NCBI GenBank assembly: GCA_000827325.1
Contig: KN832880.1
Span: 786,803 to 850,802, forward strand
Length of the DNA: 64,000 nt
From: Oidiodendron maius Zn
Lineage: Eukaryota; Ascomycota; Leotiomycetes; Myxotrichaceae
Reading direction: 5' to 3'
Shown here: one piece after another, positions 44,369 to 56,064 of the stretch
How the letters are laid out: each line of letters begins with the position of its first letter
Position numbering within the stretch: position 1 is the stretch's first letter
The notes under the pieces: model-generated
Database searches by the model: none
The model's input: the letters and a program-made list of their open reading frames with translations, nothing else
Told to the model about the DNA's origin: nothing
Made by a program: the position numbers and the translations under genes

Positions 44369-46502
44369 TCACGAGCATGAATACCATTCCCATGATTTTT
44401 TCAGATTCTTCTCGATATCTTTTGTCGGCCACGCGTACTCGGTCTCTGTATAGTTCAGGATATCAAGCATTGCCTGCTGCTCGTGGACGTCTCCAAATTG
44501 TTCTCCGCCTACCCAGCATCAGTCATGAACAACACGTGAAACTGCAACATTTACTCACACATCGCGATTACCATGCATGCTGTAATCATTACAGGAGGAG
44601 CCCGACGATTTGACAGTGCGACTCCACACATATGGCGAACAATTGTCACGAGTTCCGCCTGGGCTATTACTACTCATACGCTGACAAACAAGAATAAATC
44701 GCCACACATACCTCAATATTTTTAGCAGCCAGTTTCTGAGACGGCCCAAAGCGAGGGATCCGTGGGTCATGAACTGTAAGTAATATCTTTGCCAGGTCTG
44801 CATGCTGAACGCCCGTGACTGCCACTCTTGTCAGCTGGGTAGTATCAGGGCAAACTTATATGTAATGTTACACACCGTGGCAATCAGACAAGAACCAAGC
44901 CTCCGGATAAAATGGACTATTGCCTTCAGATGCAGGCATGTCAAATATTGGTGTAAATGACTGCGGTCTCAACCGAGTCCATCCCTGGTGATAATCTAAT
45001 AGAGCATTATAGTCGCTAATAGCACTTTGCCTTTCGCCATAGCAGTACATGAGAACATCTGCACAATGGATGACCATTCGATGTGCCCAGGTAAAATCAT
45101 CTGTGGGTTCAAGGGATCTGTATACATCACACCACTCGAGAGGAAGCCGGAAGGGGCACTGCTTGATAAACGCCATATAGACCTCTTGGCGAAATGCCAC
45201 CCGGAAAGCCGCCCTTCGAAGGCCCGTGTCATGTATTGCTGCTTCGGCTTGGGCATCAATAAAGACTCGCGTGCCGCGGACGCCTGTCTCCCAATCTCCG
45301 TCACTTAGTGGTGCTGAACACAGCGATTAGCACAATAATGTCGCAACCAACGAGATAAAGTGACGAACCATCTACTTCCTCATAGAAACGGAGGATAACT
45401 GAAGCGGCTAGAAAATCTTCATCAAATAGAGCTTCGCGGTTGTTTGATAATAAGACAAGATGCTCAATACAGCGACTGTGGTATTCAACTGCCGTTTCTA
45501 TGCAGAGGTCTGGGAGTCGCTTCCCAAGGTATTCAACTTCACCCTTTTGCCTGAACTTTGGAAGTCTACACAGATGCCTCGCAGATGCGGTGTATACTGC
45601 ATAGAGTAAAGCTGGGCAGTTGTTGGCTCTCAGTGGCACCACTAGAGCAAAATGCCGGTCAGGATCGCAGAGGTCAAACTATTAGCAATATTAGGTCCCT
45701 TTTTCTAATTAGGAATATTAGGCTGTCACTATTTTAACGCACCCAGCATGCAAGGTTATCGATGAAGTAACGCATTAAGCATGCCTCCTGAACACTGGCA
45801 TCATGAAGGACACCAGGAGGCGAGATGTGTCCAATGGCATGGCGGTGCGGTAATTGCGCAACCGTTTGAGGAGTGGAAACACTATCAATTAGCGCGGCAT
45901 TTTGAAGAAGCGATTCGACAGGGACGATGTTTGAACTCCTAGAGGTTGTATCCAAATTGTAAGTTTGTAATTCAGGTAACGGACGCAGAGGTGCTCGAGC
46001 CAGCTGATCAATCGTAGGTGAAGCTCCGCCAAAGAATTCGGGTGCCTGACACTCCGTACTAGGCGAAGAGATAGGCGGATTGGCGTGTGTCGATGGTGGC
46101 GTCCAGATTGATCTATTGGAGCTGTATATGGGGATGTCCGCTTCCGAACCAGCAGCAACTATAGCAGCAGAGCTTGTTGGCGATGCTGAACTTTGAATTC
46201 CCGAGAGTGGCGTGGTCGTAGTTTCTGTTTCCGCATAAAGTTTGGCGAGCTCAGCGGTTTCATCAACATACGCGGAGCATGCTATTCAGTCACGTTAGCC
46301 ATAACTGCGGACTGAGGGTACCATGTCCAAGAGAATGGCTCATACTCCTTCCTGATAGAGGTACCCAAGTCTGGTCCTCGGGGAAATCGGTGTCAAACCT
46401 TGCGCTTGAGCCGTGGCGGAAACGCACTTTAGGCGATCTTTTCGAGGCGTGGCTGGGAACAGAAGCACGAGCAGCGCTGATAGTCTGAACCCGTAAACTC
46501 AT
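44369..46502 (-). CDS. Set B regulator: fungal-specific transcription factor domain, no zinc cluster seen
   Basis: Seven exons (46346-46502, 45743-46281, 45369-45678, 44876-45313, 44712-44797, 44559-44658, 44369-44508) give 589 residues with consistent phases. The body matches the set A regulator: [15 protein letters not shown] against [43 protein letters not shown] and [10 protein letters not shown]. It shows features of the second fungal-specific TF domain ([17 protein letters not shown]). Five of six introns share position and phase with the paralogue. However, the protein starts [16 protein letters not shown], where the paralogue has just finished its six-cysteine zinc cluster. I found no C-x2-C-x6-C pattern in any frame upstream to 47,000. 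It may be a DNA-binding-less partner or antagonist, or an undetected exon may exist further up. Confidence 0.78.
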
Positions 46503-47116
46503 GACGTCAGCTCAACCATAACGTGAGCGCTGGATAAAGAGTTTCCTGGAGAAGATGTCAGTAGGAAGTGGTTAGACCAGATCAGACGCACCTCTGATTA
46601 GGAAGGCAATTCAAATATTAGGGGTTGCAATGCGCGAGACGCAGATCTGTGCTAACATTGCCGCAAACGATGACTGAGGTAAGTAATTTTGCCCCGCGGA
46701 CCACAGAAGCGGCAAGAAGGCAGGCAGAATGAAAGAAGAAAAATAAGGAAAAAGAGTTGGGAGAGAATCTTCAAAGGGTAAGTAGGCCATCTCAGCTGCC
46801 TAGCGCATCTTACCCCGCAGTCATCCTTGATTCTGGGGAACCCCACAAATCTTTCCCGAAGTAACAGAGCGGGAAGAGGCATGCGTGAAGCCAAACCTCC
46901 CCTTTATTTGCACGCTGGCTATAGGTAGGGCTACCTGATTGCCCTCAAGCCGACCTCGACATCCGGGTTTATATAGCTGGCCTAAATCCCCGGGTCCTCG
47001 GAACCGTTTTAGTATCCCGACATCTTCTCTTCTTTCTACTGTCGACGGTACAATTATAACTAAGCCTTTCTCGGAGGTCTCGTGGTGCCAGAAGAATTTT
47101 TACGGCAGCACCTACC
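46503..47116. promoter_or_regulatory. Divergent promoter between set B regulator and ITR-B
   Basis: 614 bp. A TTTATATAG box at about 46,969 lies some 150 bp before the ITR-B start. I searched this region for lost zinc-cluster exons of the regulator; isolated cysteines occur (for example CRFCGPRGK on the minus strand) but not in the required spacing. Confidence 0.45.
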
Positions 47117-48961
47117 ATGGATCTTTACCCTCAGCCAGATGGAAAGGCAGACGTCTCCCACGTGGAAAGTCTCTCACAATCGGGGTCCGCACATTCTCTA
47201 GAAGATATCAATGCCCTCGACTCAATCGAGGGAACTCAGTCTGGCAAATTTGCCTGGCTGGTCTCTATAACTGCTGGTGTCGGCGGGCTCCTATTTGGTT
47301 GGTTTTGGATCGAGATCACATGGCTACGATGCTAAATAACTGCAGGATATGACACAGGAATTATCTCGGCTGTCTTAGTCTATCTCAATGATGACTTGGG
47401 GGAGGTTTTGTCATCCAGCCAGAAAGAGCTCATCACATCCATCACATCTGGTGGCGCTTTCATCGGAGCTATCGTAGCTGGACTAACTGCAGACCGTTTC
47501 GGTAGAAAAGGTGCAATCTACATGGGATGTATTTTGTTCATTATCGGAGCTGTTCTGCAAGCAGCAGCCTACTCCCTTGCCCAAATGACGGTTGGAAGAT
47601 TGGTTGTCGGGTTTGGAGTGGGGTCTGCCGCTATGATCGTGCCTGTGAGGAGTCCCAACCTATCCTGCCTCGACTATACCATTTAGCTAACACACCCTCC
47701 TCAGCTGTATATCGCAGAGGTAGCACCAGCTAAATATCGTGGACGAATGATTGGTTTAGACAATATGTCTATCACTGGTGGTCAACTTGTGTCCTATGGT
47801 ATCGGGGCGGGTTTTGCTAAATTGGATCATGGATGGAGAGCTATGGTTGCTCTTGGTGCCGTTCCAGCCATTTGCCTTTGCTGTCTCTTACCATTTTGCC
47901 CCGAATCGCCCCGTCAACTGATCTATCATGACAAGCATGAAGAGGCTGGTAAAGTCATTCAACGAATCTTCCCTCTCGGAACGCCAGAGCAAGTCCAACA
48001 AAAGGTCAGGCATATAGCTCTTCATGTCCAAACAGCAAAGAGTTTGCAGCAGGGAAAAAGTAGGCTCTGGTTACTGAAACAGCTATATGTGGTCCCGAGC
48101 AATCTCAGAGCTTTGATTGCGGCCTGCGGACTCATGGCTATCAGTCAACTCGGAGGCTTTAACAGCCTCATGTACTACTCATCGACTCTCTTTGCCCTTG
48201 TGGGCTTTTCGGATCCTGTTGCAGTGGGAACAGTCATTGCAGCCACCAATTTTATCTTTACTTGGGTCAACCTAATGCTTGTTGACAGGATTGGCCGAAG
48301 GCGTATCCTCTTATGCACCATGTGGGGAATGGTAAGTCGAAAGCCAATAGCGACAGCAATTGCTTACTCTATATAGGCTCTTTTCCTTTGCCTCGCAGCT
48401 GTTGCTTTCCATTGGATTCCAATCAACCATAATCTCTCTCTCAAGTCCAACGATATTGGTTGGCCAGCATATGTGGTACTCACATGCATGATCATTTACG
48501 TCGGGTTCTACTCTTCAGGCATGGGTAATACGGCTTGGCTCTCGTCTGAATTCTTCCCCATGGAGATTCGCGCTTTGGGAACAATGATGGTAAAGTCCAT
48601 GTTGAACATAAGCGGACGGTTTTAACGGGCGTATAGTTGACTTGCTCCTGCTGGGGCTCCAATATTATTGTCGCATCGACATTTCTAACTCAAATGGAGA
48701 ATACCACTCCGTCCGGCGCATTTGGTTTCTACGCTGCCATTTGCTTCTTTGGTTGGATGTTCGTTCTTTCCCTTCAATTGATGCATTGTACCACCATGCT
48801 GACATGACAATAGTGCTGTGTATTTCTGCTATCCAGAAGTAAAAGGCATGACTCTCGAAGATATTCGAGAGGTCTTCGCCCACGGCTTTGGTGTGAAGCA
48901 CGCAAGAATGCTTCAAAAAGAAGCCAAACTTCGTCATGACAAGAGCAAGAGTCAGGTGTAA
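47117..48961 (+). CDS. myo-Inositol/sugar MFS transporter, copy B (ITR-like)
   Basis: Six exons (47117-47297, 47346-47644, 47705-48331, 48377-48589, 48637-48758, 48814-48961) give 529 residues. It is collinear with copy A: GLLFGYDTGIISA, ADRFGRKGAIY, VGRLVVGFGVGSA, PAKYRGRMIG, PESPRQLIYHDK, DRIGRRRILLC, and GWIAVYFCYPEV matching GWIFVFFCFPEA. Twelve helices are expected. Copy A has a single intron while this gene has five, and none of the five lies exactly at copy A's intron position, so the two are old paralogues or have separate origins. Its neighbour downstream in the same orientation is MIOX2, 785 bp away. Inositol is inferred as substrate from context and similarity to ITR proteins. The last intron uses GTTCGT as donor, which is unusual but fixes the frame. 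Confidence 0.86.
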
Positions 48962-49746
48962 GCACAGCGGTTACCTTGGAGGTCCAGAGAGAGTACATCG
49001 GACTAGTGTATAAGAATTAAAATAAATGATTCAACTGAGTGCTTCTGATACCATGCTTTTTCCAACGAGATCCACGAAAGATTGAAGGTATAGAAATCAT
49101 CGGAAAGCTCAGGACATAGGACGTAGGCAGATCGTAGCAAAAGTCTCTGTCCTCGCGTTTTCGAATCTGAGACAGTTTACGAATGTGACATGCAATTGCC
49201 TCCATATCGAACGAGCAAAAAGCCTGCAGAAGAATTCCACTGGATCAAATTCCAAGGCCATCCAAAATTTCCTCATTCGGAAAATTGCGGATAGGAACAT
49301 CAGTTAAAGTTTAATCCGGTTCAAGTGTGACCACGTAAATTCCGAGATCGGTAATTCGACCAAAGGCGGAAAATGCGCTAGTCGCATTCACCCACTCCTG
49401 AAATGGTAATGTTGCCTCTTTGAGAACGAAGCTAGCAATGTCTCTCGCTTCACTATCTCCTTTCCTTCCGAACCATCTGACCCAATGACATATACTTTGT
49501 TGAAACACGTAGTAAACTGTAGATGCAAATGTATCAATTTATGTGCTCATCCAGCATCCAGCGTAGTAAATATAAATGTCATGTCGATACATTGATATTA
49601 CCCTTCTAACAAATCGTCGCGGTTTTTTTACAGCTCAATTTGAAGACCCCATTCGCAGTATTTGTGGTGAAAAATTATCATTGCTTGCCAGTTGTTGAGC
49701 CTCGTGCTCTATCTGTGTCACATTCAGGGTTAAAATATTTGATACA
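48962..49746. other. Intergenic between ITR-B and MIOX2
   Basis: 785 bp upstream of MIOX2. Minus-strand ORFs (49017-49508) give short peptide stretches such as FQEWVNATSAFSAFGRI in broken frames; they could be an old gene remnant but no family is recognised. Confidence 0.4.
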
Positions 49747-50774
49747 ATGTCTCCTTCGGCAATTGTTACAATCTCAACCGGCAATGAAGGAAAGCAACTG
49801 GAAGAGACTTCTGATAACATCGAGTCTGTACATGTTTTGCAAGCCGAACTGGAGGACGGGGCTTTTCACAAGTCTCAGTTCGATTCAGAGAAGGATAAGA
49901 CTAAATTCCGACAATACGAGGATGCGTGTGATCGAGTCAAGAACTTCTACCGTGAACAGCATGAAAAGCAGACAGTTGCATACAATCTGAAGGCCAGAAA
50001 CGACTTCAAGTTTAAAGTCCGTGCCGAAATGACAATATGGGAAGCCATGGAGAGGTATAGCGTCCGCGTGCCAACTATTATTTTAGATATCTAACAACTG
50101 ATAGGCTGAATACCCTAATTGATGAATCTGATCCGGACACGTCATTATCTCAGATCGAACACCTTCTCCAAACCGCCGAAGCACTCCGGAACGATAGAAA
50201 ACCACGGTGGATGCAGTTGACGGGTCTGATCCATGACCTTGGAAAGCTTCTTTTCTTTTTCGGAGTTGAAGGCCAGTGGGCGGTCGTTGGGGATACATTT
50301 CCAGTCGGATGTGCATTCAACGAGAAGATCATCTATACTGACAGTTTCAAGAACAATCACGACTACGGTCACGAGATATACAGTACCAAGAATGGAATCT
50401 ATTCTCCTGGGTGTGGCTTAGACAGCATTATGCTATCTTGGGGGCATGATGAATACTTGTACTACGTTGTAAAGAATCAGTCAACCTTACCTCCTGAGGC
50501 GCTAGCTATAATCAGGTACCATTCGTTCTATCCGTGGCACTCTGCTGGTGCATATAAGGAGTTCATGAACGAGAAGGATAAGTTGATGCTGGAGGCTGTT
50601 CAGGAGTTTAACCCGTATGACCTATACAGCAAGAGCGATAAGGCACCACAAGTGGAGGAACTTAAGGTAAGTTATATTCTCACTGAAGAGGAGACAGGGC
50701 TAATATTATCCGCATAGCCATATTATCTCGAGCTCATTGACGAATTCTTCCCACAAAAAGTTATCAAGTGGTAA
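49747..50774 (+). CDS. myo-Inositol oxygenase, copy 2 (set B)
   Basis: Three exons (49747-50054, 50105-50666, 50718-50774) give 308 residues. All di-iron ligands are conserved: His122 (EHLLQTAEAL), His146-Asp147 (LIHDLGKLL), His217 (SWGHDEYLY), His242 (RYHSFYPWH) and Asp275 (FNPYDLYSK). The substrate-site VVGDTFPVGC is intact. The last intron is at the same place as in copy 1 (after VEELK), but copy 2 has an additional intron after WEAMER that copy 1 lacks. The N-terminal 40 residues differ strongly between copies; the cores are close. Product: D-glucuronate from myo-inositol. It closes set B. Confidence 0.95.
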
Positions 50775-52292
50775 AAGACATGCCATCGGGATCCAGACAG
50801 TGGGAGTATTGTGGTTAAATGATATATTACTTCAATTATCTTAATACTGGAATGGATGAGTATAGTTTGCGTAGGACCGACAGGATCTCTAAGTCGAGAT
50901 GTAACCTGCGTATGAACAGTTTATTAATCCAACAACTTTTATGCTTTTAGTGAAATTATTTCCATTACCCTATTGAAGCATGACAAACAGTCAAGCCAAC
51001 ATATCTTCAGGCCAAATATGGAGCCCGTGCCTTATTATGTAATTTTAGCAGCGTAATGACAAAAAATACAGATAAAAATCTAGAGAATGCTGGATATAAC
51101 GGGCCATTTGTTAATAATTGGAGAAAATAATAGCTAGAAGAGCTGCCGAAAGCAGAAGTAGCCCTACTCTAAGTTCATCCCTCCACCTCTTTTGAGATAT
51201 CGTGTGATAGACTAGCGGTGGGAATAGCTTGAACTACCGCGCCATCTGGCCAAAAGTCACAAGAATTGATCGTAGTTCAAGGGACCAGCTAAATCGCTGC
51301 AACTGCCCGAATCCGCCTAGCCGCCTTACCTAACCAAGAAACCACTTAATTTTTAAAAATATATACTAATATGAGGGGTTAGACACCACCCTACCCCAAC
51401 CTCTAACCTCCTAACCGTTGTGTTTTTATAGTTATAATTGTCTTCAAAAAGGCTTCAAAATACCTGATGCCTTATTGAGCCTTATGTAATATATCCTCGC
51501 GTAACTATCCGAAAGAGGAAAGGTTGCACCGCCCCCTCTAATAATTGTATATTCCCCACTCTGTGGCTTAGCTTGTTCTAACTGATAAAGAGAGTGTTGT
51601 AATCTGTGCGACCCATCGTTGCTCAGGAAATGTGTTTTTGTTTACCCTTCCTAGTTAGGCTTAGGATGTATTAGCCACGGAAGTGGAGAATATGCAATTG
51701 TTAGGGTGGGGGTTTTGGCATGAGAATATGGCTTAAGCGAGCGCTCCGGTCCGGTAGCCGCAGCGGAACGTCGCCCGATGTAAACCTGTGAGGCTTGGCT
51801 CAGCACCTCTCTTTCATCTCTTTCATCTGTCATCCTCAGATGGTCCAGGCCATCGCAAAACGTTTCCTTTATTCCCTATATTTTATTAGCTATCCAGTTC
51901 CTGCTTCCCACATATTTTGAATGGGAGGCGAGTCTACCGTGCCCTAGTCTTTGATGTGCTTCGGTGTAACGGACCTCCAACGTGAAAGAGCTCCACGGCA
52001 TGCAATTCATGTGAACTGCGCAGCAGACGTGATTGCTAGCTGCACCCGGTAAGAATAGGGTTTTCTCGGGAAAACGGAAACCATCTCTTGGACAGGAGCT
52101 GATGTTGTCCTTAGCTTTCAGCTGGATCCGATTGCTGGTGCTGATTTTGTCTTGCATATCGAGCGAGCATGCGTGCAACGAAACAACAAAACAACGAAAC
52201 AACGAAACCCCCTTCCCATCGTGGCATTCGAATCTTGAATAGCGACTGCTCTGTGGCAGGCAGGCCGATCCAGAGGCGTCCATGCCCAAGTT
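50775..52292. other. Intergenic, no gene seen; short AAC-rich repeat
   Basis: 1.5 kb. The part at about 50,820-51,530 is AT-rich. Near 52,178-52,212 the plus strand has three imperfect copies of AACAACGAAAC-like units. No ORF with recognisable content was found on either strand. Confidence 0.45.
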
Positions 52293-53491
52293 ATGGACAA
52301 CTCAATCCTCGACACGCCTCGCACTTCCTCCCCCGATGATCTACGGAATGCGCTCTTGCCAATTATTGCACCCGTTATTCATGCGGAGGCGGCCGACACC
52401 ACACAGAGTACAGCCAAGCGGGGTGAAAGCTCGACCCAGAAATTTGCTTGTCCGTTCTTCAAGTACGACCCGATCAAATACGGGGCACAGGACAAACGAC
52501 GCTGCGATTGCATTGGCTGGACGGATATTTCTCGACTCAAGTGTGTAATAATTTTTATCATCAAAACTCTAAACCACAACAGTTGGTTGAATAGGAGCAT
52601 GATTCTAACGAAGTAAAAAACCTCTAGGGAACACCTAACCCGATCACACGCGCAAAAGACCTACTGCCCCAAATGTTACAGGGAATTCCCTTCCGTGGAT
52701 GGACTGTACAAGCACACTTCCCTCGGCCCCTGCGTCCCGCGATCAGGCCGCCCACCTGATGGCATCACAAACGACGTATTCCGGAAGCTGCGGAGCCGGA
52801 AGAAGAACTCGCGGCGGCAAAACGACCACGAGAAATGGGTGGAGATCTACCTGACGCTGTTCCCCAACAGGCAACACGTACCGAGTCCCTGTACGTATCT
52901 TATCTGATTTTGTCACGAGTTGGGGTTATTTTTGGTTATTTACTCGTCCTGTTTTGCTGATTTGATTGATCTGAAGATCTCGAGAAGCCGCAAGGGAAGA
53001 TGCTCGTGCGGCTGGAAGACCACGAAGAGTACATGCGGACGGAGTTTCAACGGCTCGTCGACTCGAGAGTCGAGATGAAGGAGGTGTGGAAGGATAAAGG
53101 GGAGCTGAAGACGATCCTCGGTGAGTGTCTGGAGGAGACTCTGAAAGGGTACCGGAGGAAATCTGGGCTGGATTTCTACGGTGACGACGCGGATGTGGTC
53201 TCGTACGACCAGACGTCCACGACGCAGCTCCACGAGCCTTCACCTCCGATCTATGCGCATTACGCTGCGCATGGAATTATGCCGCAGGATGGGGCGGTGG
53301 CGCGCCTCGTGTGCGAACATTGTTTCTTAGAGAATTGCCTATGCAGAAGCTCTGTCTGCGACGGGAAGAATATATCTCTGTCAACGGAAAGCTCAACTGA
53401 CAGTATAACATACATGAGCGACTATATGTCGCCCTCGGACCCCTGGGTGAATGAGGAGTTTGCGTTCAATGCAGAGAATGCATCAATATAA
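52293..53491 (+). CDS. Fungal C2H2-like zinc finger protein
   Basis: Exons 52293-52540, 52628-52890 and 52977-53491 give 341 residues. The core (about residues 50-125) has FACPFFKYDPIKYG, CDCIGWTDISRLKEHL, TRSHAQKTYCPKCYREF and VDGLYKHT, a pattern common in fungi: an atypical finger followed by a C2H2 finger split over the first intron. The rest is charged and helical (EWKDKGELK-like stretches near residue 210), then an acidic, Ser-rich tail with a second small Cys cluster (CEHCFLENCLC). Such proteins are usually annotated as C2H2 proteins of unknown role; DNA binding is likely but not shown. It has no evident link to the inositol genes. Confidence 0.75.
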
Positions 53492-53718
53492 ATCCATACG
53501 TTACTAAATGTCTCCGTTAATCTGATAGTACACCACGAAATTGGAACCTGTCCTGAACCGCGCCATCGCTGAACACCAGAAATCCAAATAACACCCCATC
53601 ATAGTATCATCATCCGTTTGAGTCGTAACTTCGGAGTCGCATCCCGCGTCCGATTGATTTAGCAAATCCCCGGAACGCCTTGCAATACGCCCCCTCGCCC
53701 GACCCCGCGTCCAACCCA

Positions 53719-55328
53719 TCAAGAAATCCCCATCCCACCTTGCACACTCAAAAAAGTAACCAGCACAGCACAATACCTTTCCCAAGTCAGCAAGTCCCCG
53801 CTCCATCCATTGATTTATTCACTCAAGAAAAAAAGAAGGAAGGAAGGAAGGAAAGAAAACAATCAACTTACGCGCAAGAGGCCAAAAACACCGCCTTAGC
53901 ATTCGCGCCTACAAACAGCGACAGCAACAGCGCAAATGCGAGCACAAAGATCAGCACCAGCGTTGTCGCCACCTTCCTCTCCATCGGAACGACCGCAAGT
54001 AGGAAGACGGGGAGCAGCAGGGAGATGACGGAGATCAGGACCGCGATCAGCTTCGCGAGGAGGAGGATACGGGCTTTGGAGAAAAGGAAGATGTCTTCGT
54101 TCATTTTAGAGGGCGTTTTGCGTCTGCGTTGGAGGTGGAGGCAGGACTAAGGGGGTGTTAGGAGAAAAGGATTTATGTATGGGAGAGGAATGATGGAAAG
54201 GGGGGGGGTTTGGCGTACCCATATTGGAGAGGATGGCCAGCGGCTACAATATTTCTCAACGTAGCGATCGAATCCGTCGACGTTGCGTGTCACATCGGAG
54301 GAATACACCATGTCGTCTGGGTGGTTGACAAACTCGTAGTGCCCGAAGTCCAGTGCCTTAGTGCCAAAGAACCAATCGAAGACATGGAAGTAGCTGTGTC
54401 TCGGCGGGTGCTCAAAGGCACGGAGCGTCTGGTCCTTGGTGAGAAGCTCGTCTGAATTGATTAGCATATTCCATGTGAGCTTGAATTTGAATTTGAATTT
54501 GGGGACAAGAAATTCGGGCCTTGACATACCGTACTCGGTGACCTTCTGTTTCAGCTCCTCAAGCAGCTCTTTTTGATCCGCGTTCCACGAGGGATCCCAC
54601 GAGCACCGCTTCAGACGGTAGTATTTGCCCGTCTGCTCGTCTTGTTGGTCGAGGATGTCTAGCTTCTTCTCGAGGACGGTGATCTCGGCCTGCAGATGCA
54701 ACAGCAGACGGCAGTGTACCCTGCCGAATCGGCGGAACATCGTGAAGTTGTTTGTGTGGTTGAGAAACGCGGCGGCTCGTGGAAAGCCAGAGGGAAAACA
54801 TTCGGCTGGGAGATGTTGGTATTATGAAGAGGGCAAGTGCAAACTCGGAAGAGGGGTGTTTACGGTCGTCTGTCACCATTCGGTGGTAGCCTTTGCATCC
54901 TTTTATGCACTGTGTATCTGTGCAACCACTGCTCGTCGTCTGGCGCGATGAAGTGCTCAAGCAATTCTCTAGTTTTATTAATATACTGCCTGCGAGAATT
55001 TAGTTCTGCAAGTGTGTCCACATACCTTTCTCCCCATGATTCTCCACGAGTAACTAATACGTTAGAAACTTGTCTTCACGCCTCAATCCGGGGAACTCGC
55101 ACTCACCCCCACATCTGCCACGCTTCCTCCTTCGACAAGAGTGTCGGCCCCGGAGAACGCAGTCGCTCTCGTTCGTATCCTTCGAACCAATTCTCCGTAG
55201 CCGCTTTCAGCAAAGTCTAAGTCTGCCGCGAAGTCTGTGGACTTGGGTTGGACCGAGCGCAAGGCTACGGGTGAGGGTGCGGCAAGCACTTCGATCGCGA
55301 TCTTATCCGGAGAAGACGCTGTCGCCAT
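53719..55328 (-). CDS. DUF6594-type membrane protein
   Basis: I splice six exons: 55107-55328, 54877-54985, 54530-54805, 54219-54451, 53872-54146 and 53719-53776, giving 390 residues with phases that agree. The core is typical of the fungal DUF6594 family: FTMFRRFGRVHCRLLLHLQ, an ITVLEKKLDILDQQDE coiled segment, EYDELLTKDQTLRAF with an intron inside, and FDWFFGTKALDFGHYEF then NHPDDMV. The C-terminus has three hydrophobic helices (LIAVLISVISLLLPVFLLAVV, TLVLIFVLAFALLLSLFV and YCAVLVTFLS). Function of the family is unknown. The last four exons are well supported. The first two are less certain, since the family N-terminus is variable; they were chosen because they keep the frame. Confidence 0.7.
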
Positions 55329-56064
55329 CTTAAGTCGTAGCTCCGGGACGGACGAAACCCTCCCAAGCGCAAGGCTGCCGTGGTAGGCATGGTGGAAGAA
55401 AGAAGATTCGGAGAAGACGGGGAGGGAAGAGCTTTTACGGCTGGGCTGGATGGCAGAGCAAAGTAGGCAGAGTGAAGGATGCCTTTCCTCTTGCTTCGCG
55501 CAGAAGCTGGGCGCTCGGTAGATTGAAGTCCAGTAAGGTCTAACGGTTGGGTTGAGAGTCAGAAGGTGGTGGGCGGATATTACTCCGAATGGATCTCTTT
55601 GGTCCGGGGGGTAGGGGGCGGGGGGCTGTTTCTGTCGATTGTAACTTCAAAAATTGACGAGGCTGCCAAAACGCCGCTTGAGCCAAATACTGGGCCTATC
55701 TATTGATGTAAACGGAGTATAGAGGTTCTGTGAACTGGCCGAGAGGCGACATCACGAGCAAAAGCAACAAGAGCAGCTCCTGGGAGACTCGAAGCAGTTG
55801 GTTTGAAGCAAAAGACGTCACAGTGCACTCAACCGTCATGAAGAATCAACATTGATCTAATGGAGCAGACACCATCTTTCTCCGAATTCCCTTCGATGAG
55901 ACAAGTCCCAATTGACGGCCACATGTCAGACGACAGCCATTGTCCGGACGCAATACCCTCCTCCGTCCAGCCCCTTCTATCTCGAAGTAACGAGCATGAC
56001 TGTATTTCCCAAGAAGCCAAAGCGTGCCAGCCAAAGCGTGCCACCCAAAGCTTGCCATCTGCCA
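55329..56064. other. Intergenic, upstream of the DUF6594 gene
   Basis: This region holds the DUF6594 gene promoter. It includes a G-rich run at about 55,605-55,626. Small overlapping ORFs at 55829-56166 include a tandem AAAGCGTGCCAGCC/AAAGCGTGCCACCC repeat and look non-coding. Confidence 0.4.

Noticed and set aside
45001-45308. Minus ORF starting [14 protein letters not shown] and its plus-strand counterpart
   Set aside because: The regulator reads the other minus frame here ([20 protein letters not shown]), which matches its paralogue.
49017-49508. Possible decayed gene between ITR-B and MIOX2
   Set aside because: Peptide pieces look protein-like but match no family I know and cannot be joined without several breaks.
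53823-53857. GAAGGAAGGAAGGAAAG purine tract
   Set aside because: Simple low-complexity microsatellite within an intron of the DUF6594 gene; no further signal.
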